Positions 26,396 through 34,368 of a stretch of 48,495 nt of DNA are shown here, in pieces. The stretch is from assembly GCA_964384825.1 (NCBI GenBank), contig CAYLMM010000015.1:1-48495 (forward strand). Direction: 5' to 3'. The notes under the pieces are model-generated. The model saw only the letters and a program-made list of their open reading frames with translations. It ran no database searches and was not told where the DNA came from. Position 1 is the first letter of the stretch. The number at the start of each line of letters is the position of its first letter. Source of the DNA: CAYLMM01 sp964384825 (GTDB lineage: Bacteria > Krumholzibacteriota > Krumholzibacteriia > LZORAL124-64-63). The translations under genes and the position numbers were made by a program.

Positions 26396-26424
26396 ACATT
26401 ACCATCGACCGCCCCCCTTGTCAA
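26396..26424 (-). promoter_or_regulatory. Promoter of the trpS-scpA-scpB-rluB-hisC-aroF-cmk operon
   Basis: The minus strand has a perfect TTGACA (26424-26419), a 17-base spacer and TAATGT (26401-26396). It predicts a leader of about 55 bases before trpS. Confidence 0.85.
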
Positions 26425-26452
26425 AGCCGGGTCGCCCGCTGAAAACGCCCGT

Positions 26453-27364
26453 TCAACGCGGCTTGCGGGCCCGCGGATGGGCGGATCGGTAAACCTCGGT
26501 CAGAAAGGCCCGGTCGACGTGGGTGTAGATCTCGGTGGTCGAGATGTCGGCGTGGCCGAGCAGTTCCTGGACCACCCGCAGATCGGCGCCGCCCTCGAGC
26601 AGATGGGTGGCGTAGGTATGACGCAGGGTATGCGGGGTCAGGCGCTCGGAGCGCAGGCCGGCGCCGGCGGCCAGGACCTTCAGCCTCTTCCATACCGAGA
26701 CCCGGGACAGGCGTCCGCCGCGGCGGTTGACCAGCAGCGACGACCCGCCGCGCGGACCCAGCATCTCGGGCCGTCCGGCGTCCAGCCAGTCCCGGACCGC
26801 TTCGAGCGCCGGCGCCCCCACCGGCACGATGCGTTCCTTGCCGCCCTTGCCGCGGACGCGCAGGATGCCCTCGGCCCCGTCGAGGTCGGCGACATCCAGG
26901 CCGCAGAGCTCGCTCACCCGCAGGCCGCAGCCGTAGAGGATCTCCAGGATGACGCGGTCGCGCAGGCCGGCGGCGTCGGCGGAGTCCGGAACCGCCAGCA
27001 GACGCTCGACTTCGCCGCGGGTCAGCACGGCGGGCAGCTTGCGGCCGGATTTCGGGGCCAGCAGGGTCAGGGTGGGATCGCGGCGGCAGAACCCCTCCTC
27101 CACCGCGAAGGCGAAAAAGCCGCGCAGCGTCGAGATCAGACGCGCCCGCGACCGCGCGCCGAGGCCGCCGGCGACCGTGGTCAGGAACGATCGCAGCTGC
27201 GGCGCTCCGACCGCGGCGGGCGCGGCCAGATCCTCGCCGCGGCACCAGACGGCCAAGCGCCGCAGATCGCGCGCGTAGGCCTCGAGGCTGTTGGCGGCCA
27301 AACCCTTTTCGGCCGCGGCGTGGGCCAGGAAGGCCTCGACCGCCTCGTCCCAGCGCTCAGCCAT
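26453..27364 (-). CDS. xerD: Tyrosine recombinase XerD-like
   Basis: Site-specific recombinase of 303 residues, expected to resolve chromosome dimers at dif together with XerC. It has an N-terminal SAM-like core-binding domain, and the catalytic set is complete: Arg in CGLRVSEL, Lys in GKGGKERIV, HTLRHTYATHLL (HxxR), His in LLGHADIST, and Tyr in TEIYTHV. The start overlaps the uvrC stop by 8 bases. Calling this copy XerD and the 36310 copy XerC follows context (the latter is in the topA-trmFO-hslVU cluster), so the two names could be exchanged. Confidence 0.88.
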   Translation of the reverse strand: MAERWDEAVEAFLAHAAAEKGLAANSLEAYARDLRRLAVWCRGEDLAAPAAVGAPQLRSFLTTVAGGLGARSRARLISTLRGFFAFAVEEGFCRRDPTLTLLAPKSGRKLPAVLTRGEVERLLAVPDSADAAGLRDRVILEILYGCGLRVSELCGLDVADLDGAEGILRVRGKGGKERIVPVGAPALEAVRDWLDAGRPEMLGPRGGSSLLVNRRGGRLSRVSVWKRLKVLAAGAGLRSERLTPHTLRHTYATHLLEGGADLRVVQELLGHADISTTEIYTHVDRAFLTEVYRSAHPRARKPR

Positions 27365-29219
27365 CGTCGGGCCCCCTCTCGGCGGCGAAGAACTCCAGGA
27401 TCCGACCCACGTCGGCCTTGTTCAGCCCCCGCACGGAGGCCAGATCCCCGGCGCCCGCGCGGCGCACCGCTTCCACGGAATCGAAATGATGCAGCAGGGC
27501 CAGCTTCTTCATCCGCCCGATGCCCGGTATGCGATCGAGGATCGAGGCGGTCATCTTCTGTTCGCGCAGCAGGCGGTGGTAGGTGATGGCGAAGCGGTGG
27601 GCCTCGTCGCGCACCCGCTGCAGCAGCTGCAGGGCCGCCGATCCCCGGGACAGATGCACCGGCGACGGCCCGCGCTCGCGGTGGATCTCCTCGTCGCGCT
27701 TGGCCAGGCCGATCAGCTCGACCTCGTGCAGCCCCAGCTCGGTCAGCACGCCGCGGGCCGAGGAAAGCTGCCCCTTCCCGCCGTCGACCATCACCAGATC
27801 CGCGGGCGGGACGCCCTTCTCCTGCAGCCGCGAGTAATACCGCCGGCAGACCTCGCGCATCGAGGCGAAATCATCGACGCCGTCGACAGTCTTGATCCGG
27901 AAGCGGCGGTACCGCGACTTCAGCGGCTTGCCGTGCTTGAAGAAGACCAGCGAGGCCACCGTCTCGCGGCCCTGGAAATTCGAGATGTCGAAGCACTCGA
28001 TCGTCTCGGGCACGGTCCGCAGTTCGAGCGCCTCCTGGAGCTGCAGCAGTTCCCCGGGCGCGACGCTGCGGACGGTCATGCTGTCGCGCAGCTTGCGCTC
28101 GTTGAGCTTCCAGGTGGCGTTGTCCAAGGCCAGCTTCACCGCGTCGCGGCGGGGCCCGCGGCTCGGCACCGTCATCCTGACCCGCGATCCCCTCAGTTCG
28201 GCGAACCAGGTCTCCCACTGCTCGCGGCGAGGCAATTCGTGCGAGGTCAGCACCGCGGGCGGGATGTCGCCGGCCCGCGGATAGTACTCGCGCAGCAGTT
28301 GGGCCAGGAATCCCGCGGCCTCGCTTTCGAGCCGGTCCTCGAGCAGGAAATGATGGGTGGTCAGGATGCGCCCCCGACGTATCCGCAGGACCACGCCGCA
28401 GGCCTGGCGACCGTCGCGGACCACGGCGCAGGCGTCGACGTTCGCTGTCAACCCGTGGATGCGGCTCAACCCGCCGAGCGTCTTCTCCAGCAGACGCAGG
28501 CGGTCGCGGGCGGCCGCGGCCTGTTCGTAGTCGTAGGCTTCGGCGTGCTGCTCGATCTCCCGCTTGAGGCCCTCCAGGGCGCGCGGATCGGATCCATCCA
28601 GGAACCGCACCAGATCGCGGGCCCGGCGACGATAGGAATCGCGGCCGTCGAAACCGACGCAGGGCGCCGAGCAGCGCCCGATCTGATGGTCGAGGCAGGC
28701 GCGGGGCACCGTCTGTCCGGGCAGATCCAGCGAGCAGGTGCGCACCTGGAAGATCCGCAGGGCGTATTTCAGGGTCTCGCGCATGGCCCCGACGTTCGTG
28801 TAGGGGCCGAAATACCGGGCGCCGTCCCCTTCGATCCGCCGGACCACCTCGACGCGCGGGAAAGGCTCCTGCAGGGTGACCCGGATGTAGGGGTAGCGCT
28901 TGTCGTCCTTCAGCCGGATGTTGTACGGGGGTCGGTATTCCTTGATGAGCTGATCCTCGAGGACCAGGGCCTCCTGCTCGCTGCCGGTGACGATGTAATC
29001 GAAATCCCGGATACGGCGGACCAGCTGCTCGGTCTTGCGGTCCCGCTCTCCGGATTGGAAATAGGACCGCACCCGATGGTTGAGCCGGGTCGCCTTGCCG
29101 ACGTAGAGGACCTTGCCCGATTCGTCCTTGTGCAGATACACGCCGGGGGCTTCCGGCAGCAGCGCCAATTTGGCCTGCAGCGGATCTCCGCCGTCATCGG
29201 TGCCCGGTCGCCTTGACAT
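27357..29219 (-). CDS. uvrC: Excinuclease ABC subunit C (UvrC)
   Basis: Makes both incisions in nucleotide excision repair. Domains in order: GIY-YIG nuclease (PGVYLHKDESGKVLYVGKA, near residues 25-43), a UVR motif that binds UvrB (near 215-240), the RNase H-like nuclease (ECFDISNFQGRETVASLV, MVDGGKGQL), and a C-terminal helix-hairpin-helix region (IPGIGRMKKL and VRGLNKADVGRIL). The 620 residues are a normal length. Its start codon overlaps the -35 box of the divergent rpsT promoter. Confidence 0.97.
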   Translation of the reverse strand: MSRRPGTDDGGDPLQAKLALLPEAPGVYLHKDESGKVLYVGKATRLNHRVRSYFQSGERDRKTEQLVRRIRDFDYIVTGSEQEALVLEDQLIKEYRPPYNIRLKDDKRYPYIRVTLQEPFPRVEVVRRIEGDGARYFGPYTNVGAMRETLKYALRIFQVRTCSLDLPGQTVPRACLDHQIGRCSAPCVGFDGRDSYRRRARDLVRFLDGSDPRALEGLKREIEQHAEAYDYEQAAAARDRLRLLEKTLGGLSRIHGLTANVDACAVVRDGRQACGVVLRIRRGRILTTHHFLLEDRLESEAAGFLAQLLREYYPRAGDIPPAVLTSHELPRREQWETWFAELRGSRVRMTVPSRGPRRDAVKLALDNATWKLNERKLRDSMTVRSVAPGELLQLQEALELRTVPETIECFDISNFQGRETVASLVFFKHGKPLKSRYRRFRIKTVDGVDDFASMREVCRRYYSRLQEKGVPPADLVMVDGGKGQLSSARGVLTELGLHEVELIGLAKRDEEIHRERGPSPVHLSRGSAALQLLQRVRDEAHRFAITYHRLLREQKMTASILDRIPGIGRMKKLALLHHFDSVEAVRRAGAGDLASVRGLNKADVGRILEFFAAERGPDDG

Positions 29220-29241
29220 GTCCTGGGGTCCCTGTTAGATT
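29213..29241 (+). promoter_or_regulatory. Promoter of rpsT
   Basis: TTGACA (29213-29218), a 17-base spacer and TAGATT (29236-29241) lie 35 bases before the rpsT start codon. The -35 box shares bases with the uvrC start codon on the other strand. Confidence 0.85.
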
Positions 29242-29263
29242 CCCGCGGTTAGTGACGCATTTA

Positions 29264-29269
29264 AGGAGG
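29264..29269 (+). promoter_or_regulatory. Ribosome binding site deciding the TTG start of rpsT
   Basis: AGGAGG, 6 bases before the TTG at 29276. Confidence 0.85.
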
Positions 29270-29275
29270 ACAGTC

Positions 29276-29527
29276 TTGCCGCATCACAAAAGTGCCAAGA
29301 AGCGAATGAAGACCAGCGCCCTGCGCCGGCTGGACAACCGCGAGAACCGCGCCGGGATGCGCTCGGCGGTCAAGAAGTTCCGTGGTCTGGTCGCCGCCGA
29401 GGAATGCAAGCCCGAGGATCTGCAGGCCATGTACTCCACTCTGGACGTGCAGGCCCGCAAGGGGGTCATCCCCCGCGCCCGCGCCGCGCGGCTGAAGTCC
29501 CGGCTCGCCTCCCTGGCCCAGAAGTAA
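29276..29527 (+). CDS. rpsT: 30S ribosomal protein S20, TTG start
   Basis: Small basic protein of the 30S subunit that binds 16S rRNA. It has 83 residues and begins PHHKSAKKRMKTSALRR after the initiator, as S20 proteins do. The start is TTG, supported by AGGAGG 6 bases upstream; a longer frame would run through the promoter. E. coli rpsT also starts with UUG, and its autoregulation depends on that codon, so similar control is possible here. It is the only plus-strand gene in the window and has its own promoter and terminator. Confidence 0.96.
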   Translation: MPHHKSAKKRMKTSALRRLDNRENRAGMRSAVKKFRGLVAAEECKPEDLQAMYSTLDVQARKGVIPRARAARLKSRLASLAQK

Positions 29528-29547
29528 CGCGCCGCGTCGACATCTTC

Positions 29548-29575
29548 GGGGTCCGCCCAAGGGCGGGCCCCTTTT
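29548..29575 (+). terminator. Rho-independent terminator of rpsT
   Basis: GGGGTCCGCCC (29548-29558) pairs with GGGCGGGCCCC (29561-29571) with one T-G pair, and TTTT follows. It sits between the convergent rpsT and dapB genes. The minus-strand side lacks a T-run, so it mainly serves rpsT. Confidence 0.85.
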
Positions 29576-29593
29576 GTGCGCCCGGCGGTCGGA

Positions 29594-30325
29594 TCATCCG
29601 CCCGCCAGCACGTCCTCCATCCCGAAGAGCCCCGTCTCCATCCCCGCCGCGAAACGGATCGCCGGCACCACGCCGCGCAAGAAAGCGCGCCGCGAATGGG
29701 CCCGGTGCGTCAGCTCGATGGTTTCCTCGTCGTCGCTGAAGATCCAGCGGTGCTCGCCCACGATCCCGCCGACGCGCACCGAATGCACCGGCACCTCGCC
29801 GCCGCCGCGCTTCGCCCGCCAGGCCGACGCCAGATGCTTGGCCGTGCCGCTCGGGCGGTCCTTCTTGTGCCGGTGATGGGTCTCGATCTGCTCGACCATG
29901 AATTCGGCCGGCAGGACCTCGGCCAGCCTTTCGAGCAGGATCTTCATGGTCGGCACGCCGATGCTGAAGTTCGCGGCGTGGACCACGGCGTGGGATCGGG
30001 CGTGTTCGCGGAGCGCCTCGGTCTGGGCCGGACCGAATCCCGTGGTCCCGCTGACGATCCGCGAACCGGTCTGCGCCGCGGCGTCGAGCAGGCCGTCCAG
30101 GGCCGCCGCCAAAGAGAAATCGACGATCACGCCGCCGGCGGGAATGGCCGCCGCCATCGCGTCCTGGCCGGTCAGGGGAAGCTCGGGATGGAAATCGCCG
30201 GCCGCACGCCCGCGGCCCGGCTCGGTGACCAGGGCGGCCAGCTGCAGGCCTTCCGTGTCGGCGACCAGATCGGCCACCAGCCTGCCCATCCGCCCCTCGG
30301 CTCCGTGCACGGTCACCGGGATCAT
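29594..30325 (-). CDS. dapB: 4-hydroxy-tetrahydrodipicolinate reductase
   Basis: Second committed enzyme of the diaminopimelate/lysine pathway; it reduces the DapA product with NAD(P)H. The 243-residue protein has the nucleotide-binding GAEGRMGR at the N-terminus, VDFS, GTTG, NFSIGV, and the signature ETHHRHKKDRPSGTA containing catalytic His and Lys. The ATG overlaps the dapA stop as ATGA. It ends the dapF-dapA-dapB series. Confidence 0.96.
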   Translation of the reverse strand: MIPVTVHGAEGRMGRLVADLVADTEGLQLAALVTEPGRGRAAGDFHPELPLTGQDAMAAAIPAGGVIVDFSLAAALDGLLDAAAQTGSRIVSGTTGFGPAQTEALREHARSHAVVHAANFSIGVPTMKILLERLAEVLPAEFMVEQIETHHRHKKDRPSGTAKHLASAWRAKRGGGEVPVHSVRVGGIVGEHRWIFSDDEETIELTHRAHSRRAFLRGVVPAIRFAAGMETGLFGMEDVLAGG

Positions 30326-31239
30326 CGCTCGGCCCCCGATTCGACCGCCAACAGATCGGCCAGGATCGTATCGTGCAGATGCGCCAGCCGTTCCCGGGTC
30401 TGCGGCAGGGGCGGCGCCAGGGGCAGCCGGGGCGCGCCGTCGCAGAGCCCCATCATCGCCAGCATCGCCTTGACCGGCACCGGATTGCTCTCGATGAAGC
30501 AGGCCTTCACCACCGGATCCATCTGGCGGAACATCCACCAGGCCTTGGCGATCTCGCCGTCGCGCCAGGCGTTCCACATTCCGACGGCCATCCGCGGCAG
30601 CAGGTTGCTCAGCACCGAGATGGCGCCGCGCGCGCCGAGTCCGAAGATCTGGAAATTCTGGCCGTCCTCGCCCGAGAAGACCTTCAGGTCGCAGAGTCCG
30701 ATCAGGGTCTCGACCTGGTCGAGGTCGCCGCTGGCCTCCTTGACCGCCACGATGTTGGGTTCGTCCGCCAGGGAGGCCGCGGTCTCGGGCAGCATGTTCA
30801 CGCCGGTGCGGCCGGGCACGTTGTAGAGCACCAGCGGGATCTCCACCGCGCGGGCCACGTTGCGGTAATGCGCCGCCAGGCCGTGCTGCTGCGGCTTGTT
30901 GTAGTAGGGCGTGATCAGCATCGCGGCGTCGGCGCCCCATTCCTTGACCAAGAGGGTCATCTCGATGGTGGTGCCGGTGGCGTTGGTGCCCGAACCGGCG
31001 ACCACGGCGCAGCGGCCGCGGGCGGCCTCGGCGCAATGGCGCACCATCCACTCCCGCTCGCCGAGATCCAGGGTCGCGGCCTCGCCGGTGCAGCCGACCG
31101 GAACCAGCCCCGCCACGCCGGCCTCGATCTGCCGGGCGACCAGCTTCTCCCAGGCGTCCTTGTCCAGCGCGCCGTCCTTGAAGGGCGTCACCAGAGCCGT
31201 ATAGATGCCGTCGGGCATCGTCCATATGCGTTCAGTCAT
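30322..31239 (-). CDS. dapA: 4-hydroxy-tetrahydrodipicolinate synthase
   Basis: Condenses pyruvate with aspartate semialdehyde. The barrel enzyme of 305 residues shows GIYTALVTPF at the N-terminus, GCTGEAATL, the catalytic Tyr in YNVPGRTG, and the Schiff-base Lys in VAVKEASGD. The start at 31239 overlaps the dapF stop by 8 bases and has GGGGAG 10 bases upstream. A second ATG seven codons later, nearer the usual N-terminus, lacks a ribosome site. Confidence 0.96.
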   Translation of the reverse strand: MTERIWTMPDGIYTALVTPFKDGALDKDAWEKLVARQIEAGVAGLVPVGCTGEAATLDLGEREWMVRHCAEAARGRCAVVAGSGTNATGTTIEMTLLVKEWGADAAMLITPYYNKPQQHGLAAHYRNVARAVEIPLVLYNVPGRTGVNMLPETAASLADEPNIVAVKEASGDLDQVETLIGLCDLKVFSGEDGQNFQIFGLGARGAISVLSNLLPRMAVGMWNAWRDGEIAKAWWMFRQMDPVVKACFIESNPVPVKAMLAMMGLCDGAPRLPLAPPLPQTRERLAHLHDTILADLLAVESGAER

Positions 31240-32074
31240 CGATCTCGAACTCCCCGGTGAAAGCCGTTGCCGCCGGTCCGCGCAGACGCAGCCGGCACTG
31301 CCGTTCGTCGTCCCCGGTCTCGACGGTGATGGTCAACCGATACCCGCCCCGTGTCAACAGCGCGACCGGAGAATCGGTCATCCCGAGCCGCGTCAAGATC
31401 AGGGCGCTGGCCGAAGATCCGGTGCCGCAGGCCAGGGTCTCGGCCTCGACGCCCCGCTCGTAGGTGCGGATCAGGAACACGCCGTCGTCGCCGGTCCGGG
31501 GCTGGACCCAGTTCACGTTCACGCCGTGGGGCGCGAAAGCCGGATCGTGCCGCAGGGCCGAGCCCCATTTCGGCACGTCGACCGCCTCGACGTTCGACAC
31601 CGGGATGACCAGATGCGGCACCCCGCTGTCGGCGTGATGGATGCGTCCGAAGGGATGCTCGCGCCGCGGCTCGACATCGAGACGGATATCGCGCGGCGGT
31701 GTCAATTCGACGTCCACCTCGTGGCCGATGAAACGGCCGCTGACCGGTCCCGAGCCGGTGAGGCAGGTTCCGCCCCGGTCGCCGATCAGGCCCAGACCGC
31801 GGGCGAAGGCGAAGACGCAGCGGGCGCCGTTGCCGCACATCGAGGCCTCTCCCCCGTCGGCGTTGTAGTAGGTCATGGCGAAATCGACGCCCGGTTCGTC
31901 GCAACGGTCGGCGACGATCAGGCCGTCGGCGCCCACTGCGGTGCGGCGGCGGCAGACGGCGGCGATGTGGCGCCGCTGCAGCTCCACGCCGGCGCGGCGC
32001 AGGTCGTCGCCGGCGACCATCACGAAATCGTTGCCGGCGCCGTGCATCTTGGTGAACGGGATCGCTGCGGACAT
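31232..32074 (-). CDS. dapF: Diaminopimelate epimerase
   Basis: Converts LL- to meso-diaminopimelate, needed for lysine and for peptidoglycan. The 280-residue protein has KMHGAGNDF at the N-terminus and both catalytic cysteines, in MCGNGARC near residue 80 and ACGTGSSA near 219. A GGAGG site lies 4 bases before the ATG. With dapA and dapB it forms a small biosynthetic unit. The aminotransferase or acylase steps are not in the window. Confidence 0.97.
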   Translation of the reverse strand: MSAAIPFTKMHGAGNDFVMVAGDDLRRAGVELQRRHIAAVCRRRTAVGADGLIVADRCDEPGVDFAMTYYNADGGEASMCGNGARCVFAFARGLGLIGDRGGTCLTGSGPVSGRFIGHEVDVELTPPRDIRLDVEPRREHPFGRIHHADSGVPHLVIPVSNVEAVDVPKWGSALRHDPAFAPHGVNVNWVQPRTGDDGVFLIRTYERGVEAETLACGTGSSASALILTRLGMTDSPVALLTRGGYRLTITVETGDDERQCRLRLRGPAATAFTGEFEIDD

Positions 32075-32105
32075 GGTACCTCCGGCATCGAAATCGGGGG
32101 GCGGT

Positions 32106-33377
32106 TCAGGGTCCGGTCGCCGCGGACGTGTCGGGCGGCGCAGCGGCGGAAGCGCTGTCCGCGACGGCGGCGGCCGCGGTGTCGAACGACGCGGCGGCCA
32201 TGGAATCGACGCTCGCGCGGACGCTCAGGGAATCGGCGACCGCGACGATCTTCGGCTGCGGCGCGGTCAGGCATTCGACCAGGGTCCCGGGGAAGAGCGG
32301 CGCGACGAACCGGGCCGGCAGGCCGGGTTCGACTTCGAGCGAATCGGCGACCGCATGGGGCTCCCAGACCCAGAGCAGGGTGTCGGGCATCAGGGACGAA
32401 TCGGGCAGGGCGCCGAACAGGCTGTCCCGGTCGACATCGACGAAGCAGACGACCCGCACCAGGCCCGGTCCGGCGGGATCGAAAATCGTTGAGTCCCCGG
32501 GGGCGCAGAGGACCTGACCCTTCGGAGCCTTCCGGGACAGGGCCGGCACGAAACCGGTATCCTCCTCGGCGATGCCCAAAGGAAGGCCGAAGACCTCGCC
32601 GGTCCAGGGGCCGGGATCGACCGGGCCGCAGATCAGCCGGCCGGGCTCGCCGGGCGCGTAGATCGCCAGGGGTTCGAGTTCCACCCGCGGCGCCGCCGCG
32701 GTCAGCATCACGTCGTAGGGGAAGACGCGCCTGCCGTCCCTTTCGGAAGCCCGCATGTCGCCGTCCGAATCGGCGAAGGCCCGCAGCCGCCACGACTCGC
32801 CCGACGCGGGCAGCCAGGGCAGGATGAAGCGCCCCATGGAATCGGTGGCCGCACGACGCAGCAGGGGCTGGCGGATCAGGTCGATCGAATCGGGCGGCGT
32901 GTCGTAGAGCTCGACCACGGCGCCGGCCAGCGGCTTGCGGTCCATCACCAGCCAGCCGGAGATCTCCCCCGGCGGCAGGCTGTCCGCGGTCGCCAGCGGA
33001 AAGCTCCACGGACGGCCGGCGGAAACCTTGTGGTTGTCGGCCAGGCCGCTCGGCACCTCGACCACCAGCACCGTGTCGGCGGGAACGCTGTCGGCCAGGG
33101 TGATCCGCAGAACCCGGCGTCCGCTCCACTTCCCCTTCTCGATCTCCAGCGGCGGATAGAGATGGACCGCCTTGGCGAAGGGCACCGGATTCATCTTCTC
33201 GGAGAAGGCGAGTTCGATCTCGCGGAAGGGAGCCAGGCCGACCGCGCCGGAATCGGGATACGAACCGACCAGTTCGGGCGGCGTGATGTCGGCCGGACCG
33301 CCGCCCGGAGCCTCGATGGTGGCGCAGGCCGCGAACAGGCACGGGAGCAGGGCGAGGGCCAAGGCCCCCGCCCGCAT
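32106..33377 (-). CDS. Putative lipoprotein with N-terminal bacterial Ig-like (Big_5/SbsA-type) domain
   Basis: A 423-residue protein with a short signal peptide and a probable lipidation cysteine at residue 18 (LFAAC, with Phe at -3, slightly off consensus). Directly after it comes the Ig-like pattern GGPADITPPELVGSYPDSGA... and IELAFSEKMNP, ending near residue 115, a form common in surface lipoproteins of Bacteroidetes-type bacteria. A carboxypeptidase-like beta region may follow (GAVVELYD, GRFILPWLP). The last 45 residues are an Ala/Ser/Asp-rich low-complexity tail. The function is unknown. I choose the ATG at 33377 because AGGA precedes it and it gives a compact signal peptide. Confidence 0.75.
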   Translation of the reverse strand: MRAGALALALLPCLFAACATIEAPGGGPADITPPELVGSYPDSGAVGLAPFREIELAFSEKMNPVPFAKAVHLYPPLEIEKGKWSGRRVLRITLADSVPADTVLVVEVPSGLADNHKVSAGRPWSFPLATADSLPPGEISGWLVMDRKPLAGAVVELYDTPPDSIDLIRQPLLRRAATDSMGRFILPWLPASGESWRLRAFADSDGDMRASERDGRRVFPYDVMLTAAAPRVELEPLAIYAPGEPGRLICGPVDPGPWTGEVFGLPLGIAEEDTGFVPALSRKAPKGQVLCAPGDSTIFDPAGPGLVRVVCFVDVDRDSLFGALPDSSLMPDTLLWVWEPHAVADSLEVEPGLPARFVAPLFPGTLVECLTAPQPKIVAVADSLSVRASVDSMAAASFDTAAAAVADSASAAAPPDTSAATGP

Positions 33378-33406
33378 CGCGTTTCCTCGCTGCCGCGCCG
33401 CGCCCA

Positions 33407-34324
33407 TCAGTCCAGCAGCAGGGACACGATGGCCCGCTGGGCGTGCAGACGGTTCTCGGCCTCGTCGTAGACGGCCGAATGCGGTCCGTCCATGACCTCG
33501 TCGGTGATCTCCTCGCCGCGATGGGCGGGCAGGCAGTGCAGCACGATGTGCTCCGGATCCGCGGCCTGCAGCAGATCGGTCGTGATCTGGAAGGGCGCGA
33601 AGTCCTTGCGGCGCTTCACGGCCTCCTCCTCCTGGCCCATGCTGTAGAAGGCGTCGCTGTAGATCACGTGCGCTCCCTCGACCGCCTCGCGCGGATCGTG
33701 GGTGATCATGTACGAGGCGCCGGCGGCCTCGGCCTTGCGCAGGATCTCTTCATCGGGATCGTAGCCCTCGGGGCAGGCGAGGATGAAGTTGAAGGGGAAG
33801 CGGATGGCGGCGTTGAGCCAACTGTTGGCCAGGTTGTTGCCGTCTCCGACCATCACCAGGGTCCTGCCCTCGATGGTGCCGAGATGCTCCTCGACGGTCA
33901 TGATGTCGGCCATCACCTGGCAGGGATGCAGCAGGTCGGTCAGGCCGTTGATCACCGGCACGGTCGCATGCTCGGCCAGCTCGTCGACCTCGTCGTTGTC
34001 GAACCAGCGGATCATGATCCCGTCCACGAACCGGCTCAGCACCTTCGCGACGTCCTTGACGGACTCGCGCTTGCCCATGCCGATCTCCTTGTCGGTCAGG
34101 TACAGCGACCCGCCGCCGAGCTGCCGGATGGCCAGCTCGAAGCTCACCCGCGTGCGCAGGCTGGGCTTGGCGAAGATGCAGGCCAGCTGGCGGTTCGGAT
34201 GGGTGTGGGGCAATTCGTGAGCCCGCGCCAGCGGCTTCTGCTCCTTGGCCAGGTCGAGGATCCGACGCAGGTCCGCGGGCGTATGCTGATCGATCGCGAG
34301 GAAATCCTTCTTTCCGAGAGCCAT
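33407..34324 (-). CDS. argF: Ornithine carbamoyltransferase
   Basis: Joins carbamoyl phosphate and ornithine to citrulline in arginine synthesis. The 305-residue protein has the carbamoyl-phosphate motif SLRTR (55-59), HPCQ (134-137), the ornithine-binding SMGQE loop and HCLPAHRGEEITDEVMDG near the end. The SMG loop favours ornithine as substrate over aspartate or acetylornithine. AAGGAGG lies 4 bases before the ATG. No other arg gene is nearby, so its place after hslU looks incidental. Confidence 0.94.
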   Translation of the reverse strand: MALGKKDFLAIDQHTPADLRRILDLAKEQKPLARAHELPHTHPNRQLACIFAKPSLRTRVSFELAIRQLGGGSLYLTDKEIGMGKRESVKDVAKVLSRFVDGIMIRWFDNDEVDELAEHATVPVINGLTDLLHPCQVMADIMTVEEHLGTIEGRTLVMVGDGNNLANSWLNAAIRFPFNFILACPEGYDPDEEILRKAEAAGASYMITHDPREAVEGAHVIYSDAFYSMGQEEEAVKRRKDFAPFQITTDLLQAADPEHIVLHCLPAHRGEEITDEVMDGPHSAVYDEAENRLHAQRAIVSLLLD

Positions 34325-34368
34325 CTTGCCTCCTTGGGCGGGTGTTTCCGGCCGCAGGCGCGCCGGGA

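Noticed and set aside
26335..26452. T-box or other leader riboswitch upstream of trpS
   Set aside because: The leader predicted from the promoter is only about 55 bases and shows no specifier-loop or terminator/antiterminator pairing.
26453..27364. Phage integrase or mobile element mark
   Set aside because: Both tyrosine recombinases have Xer-type length and motifs, sit in housekeeping operons, and no other phage gene or attachment repeat is visible.
29548..29575. Bidirectional terminator for dapB as well as rpsT
   Set aside because: The hairpin is followed by T residues only on the plus strand; on the minus strand the following bases are GAAGATG. A weak effect on dapB cannot be excluded.
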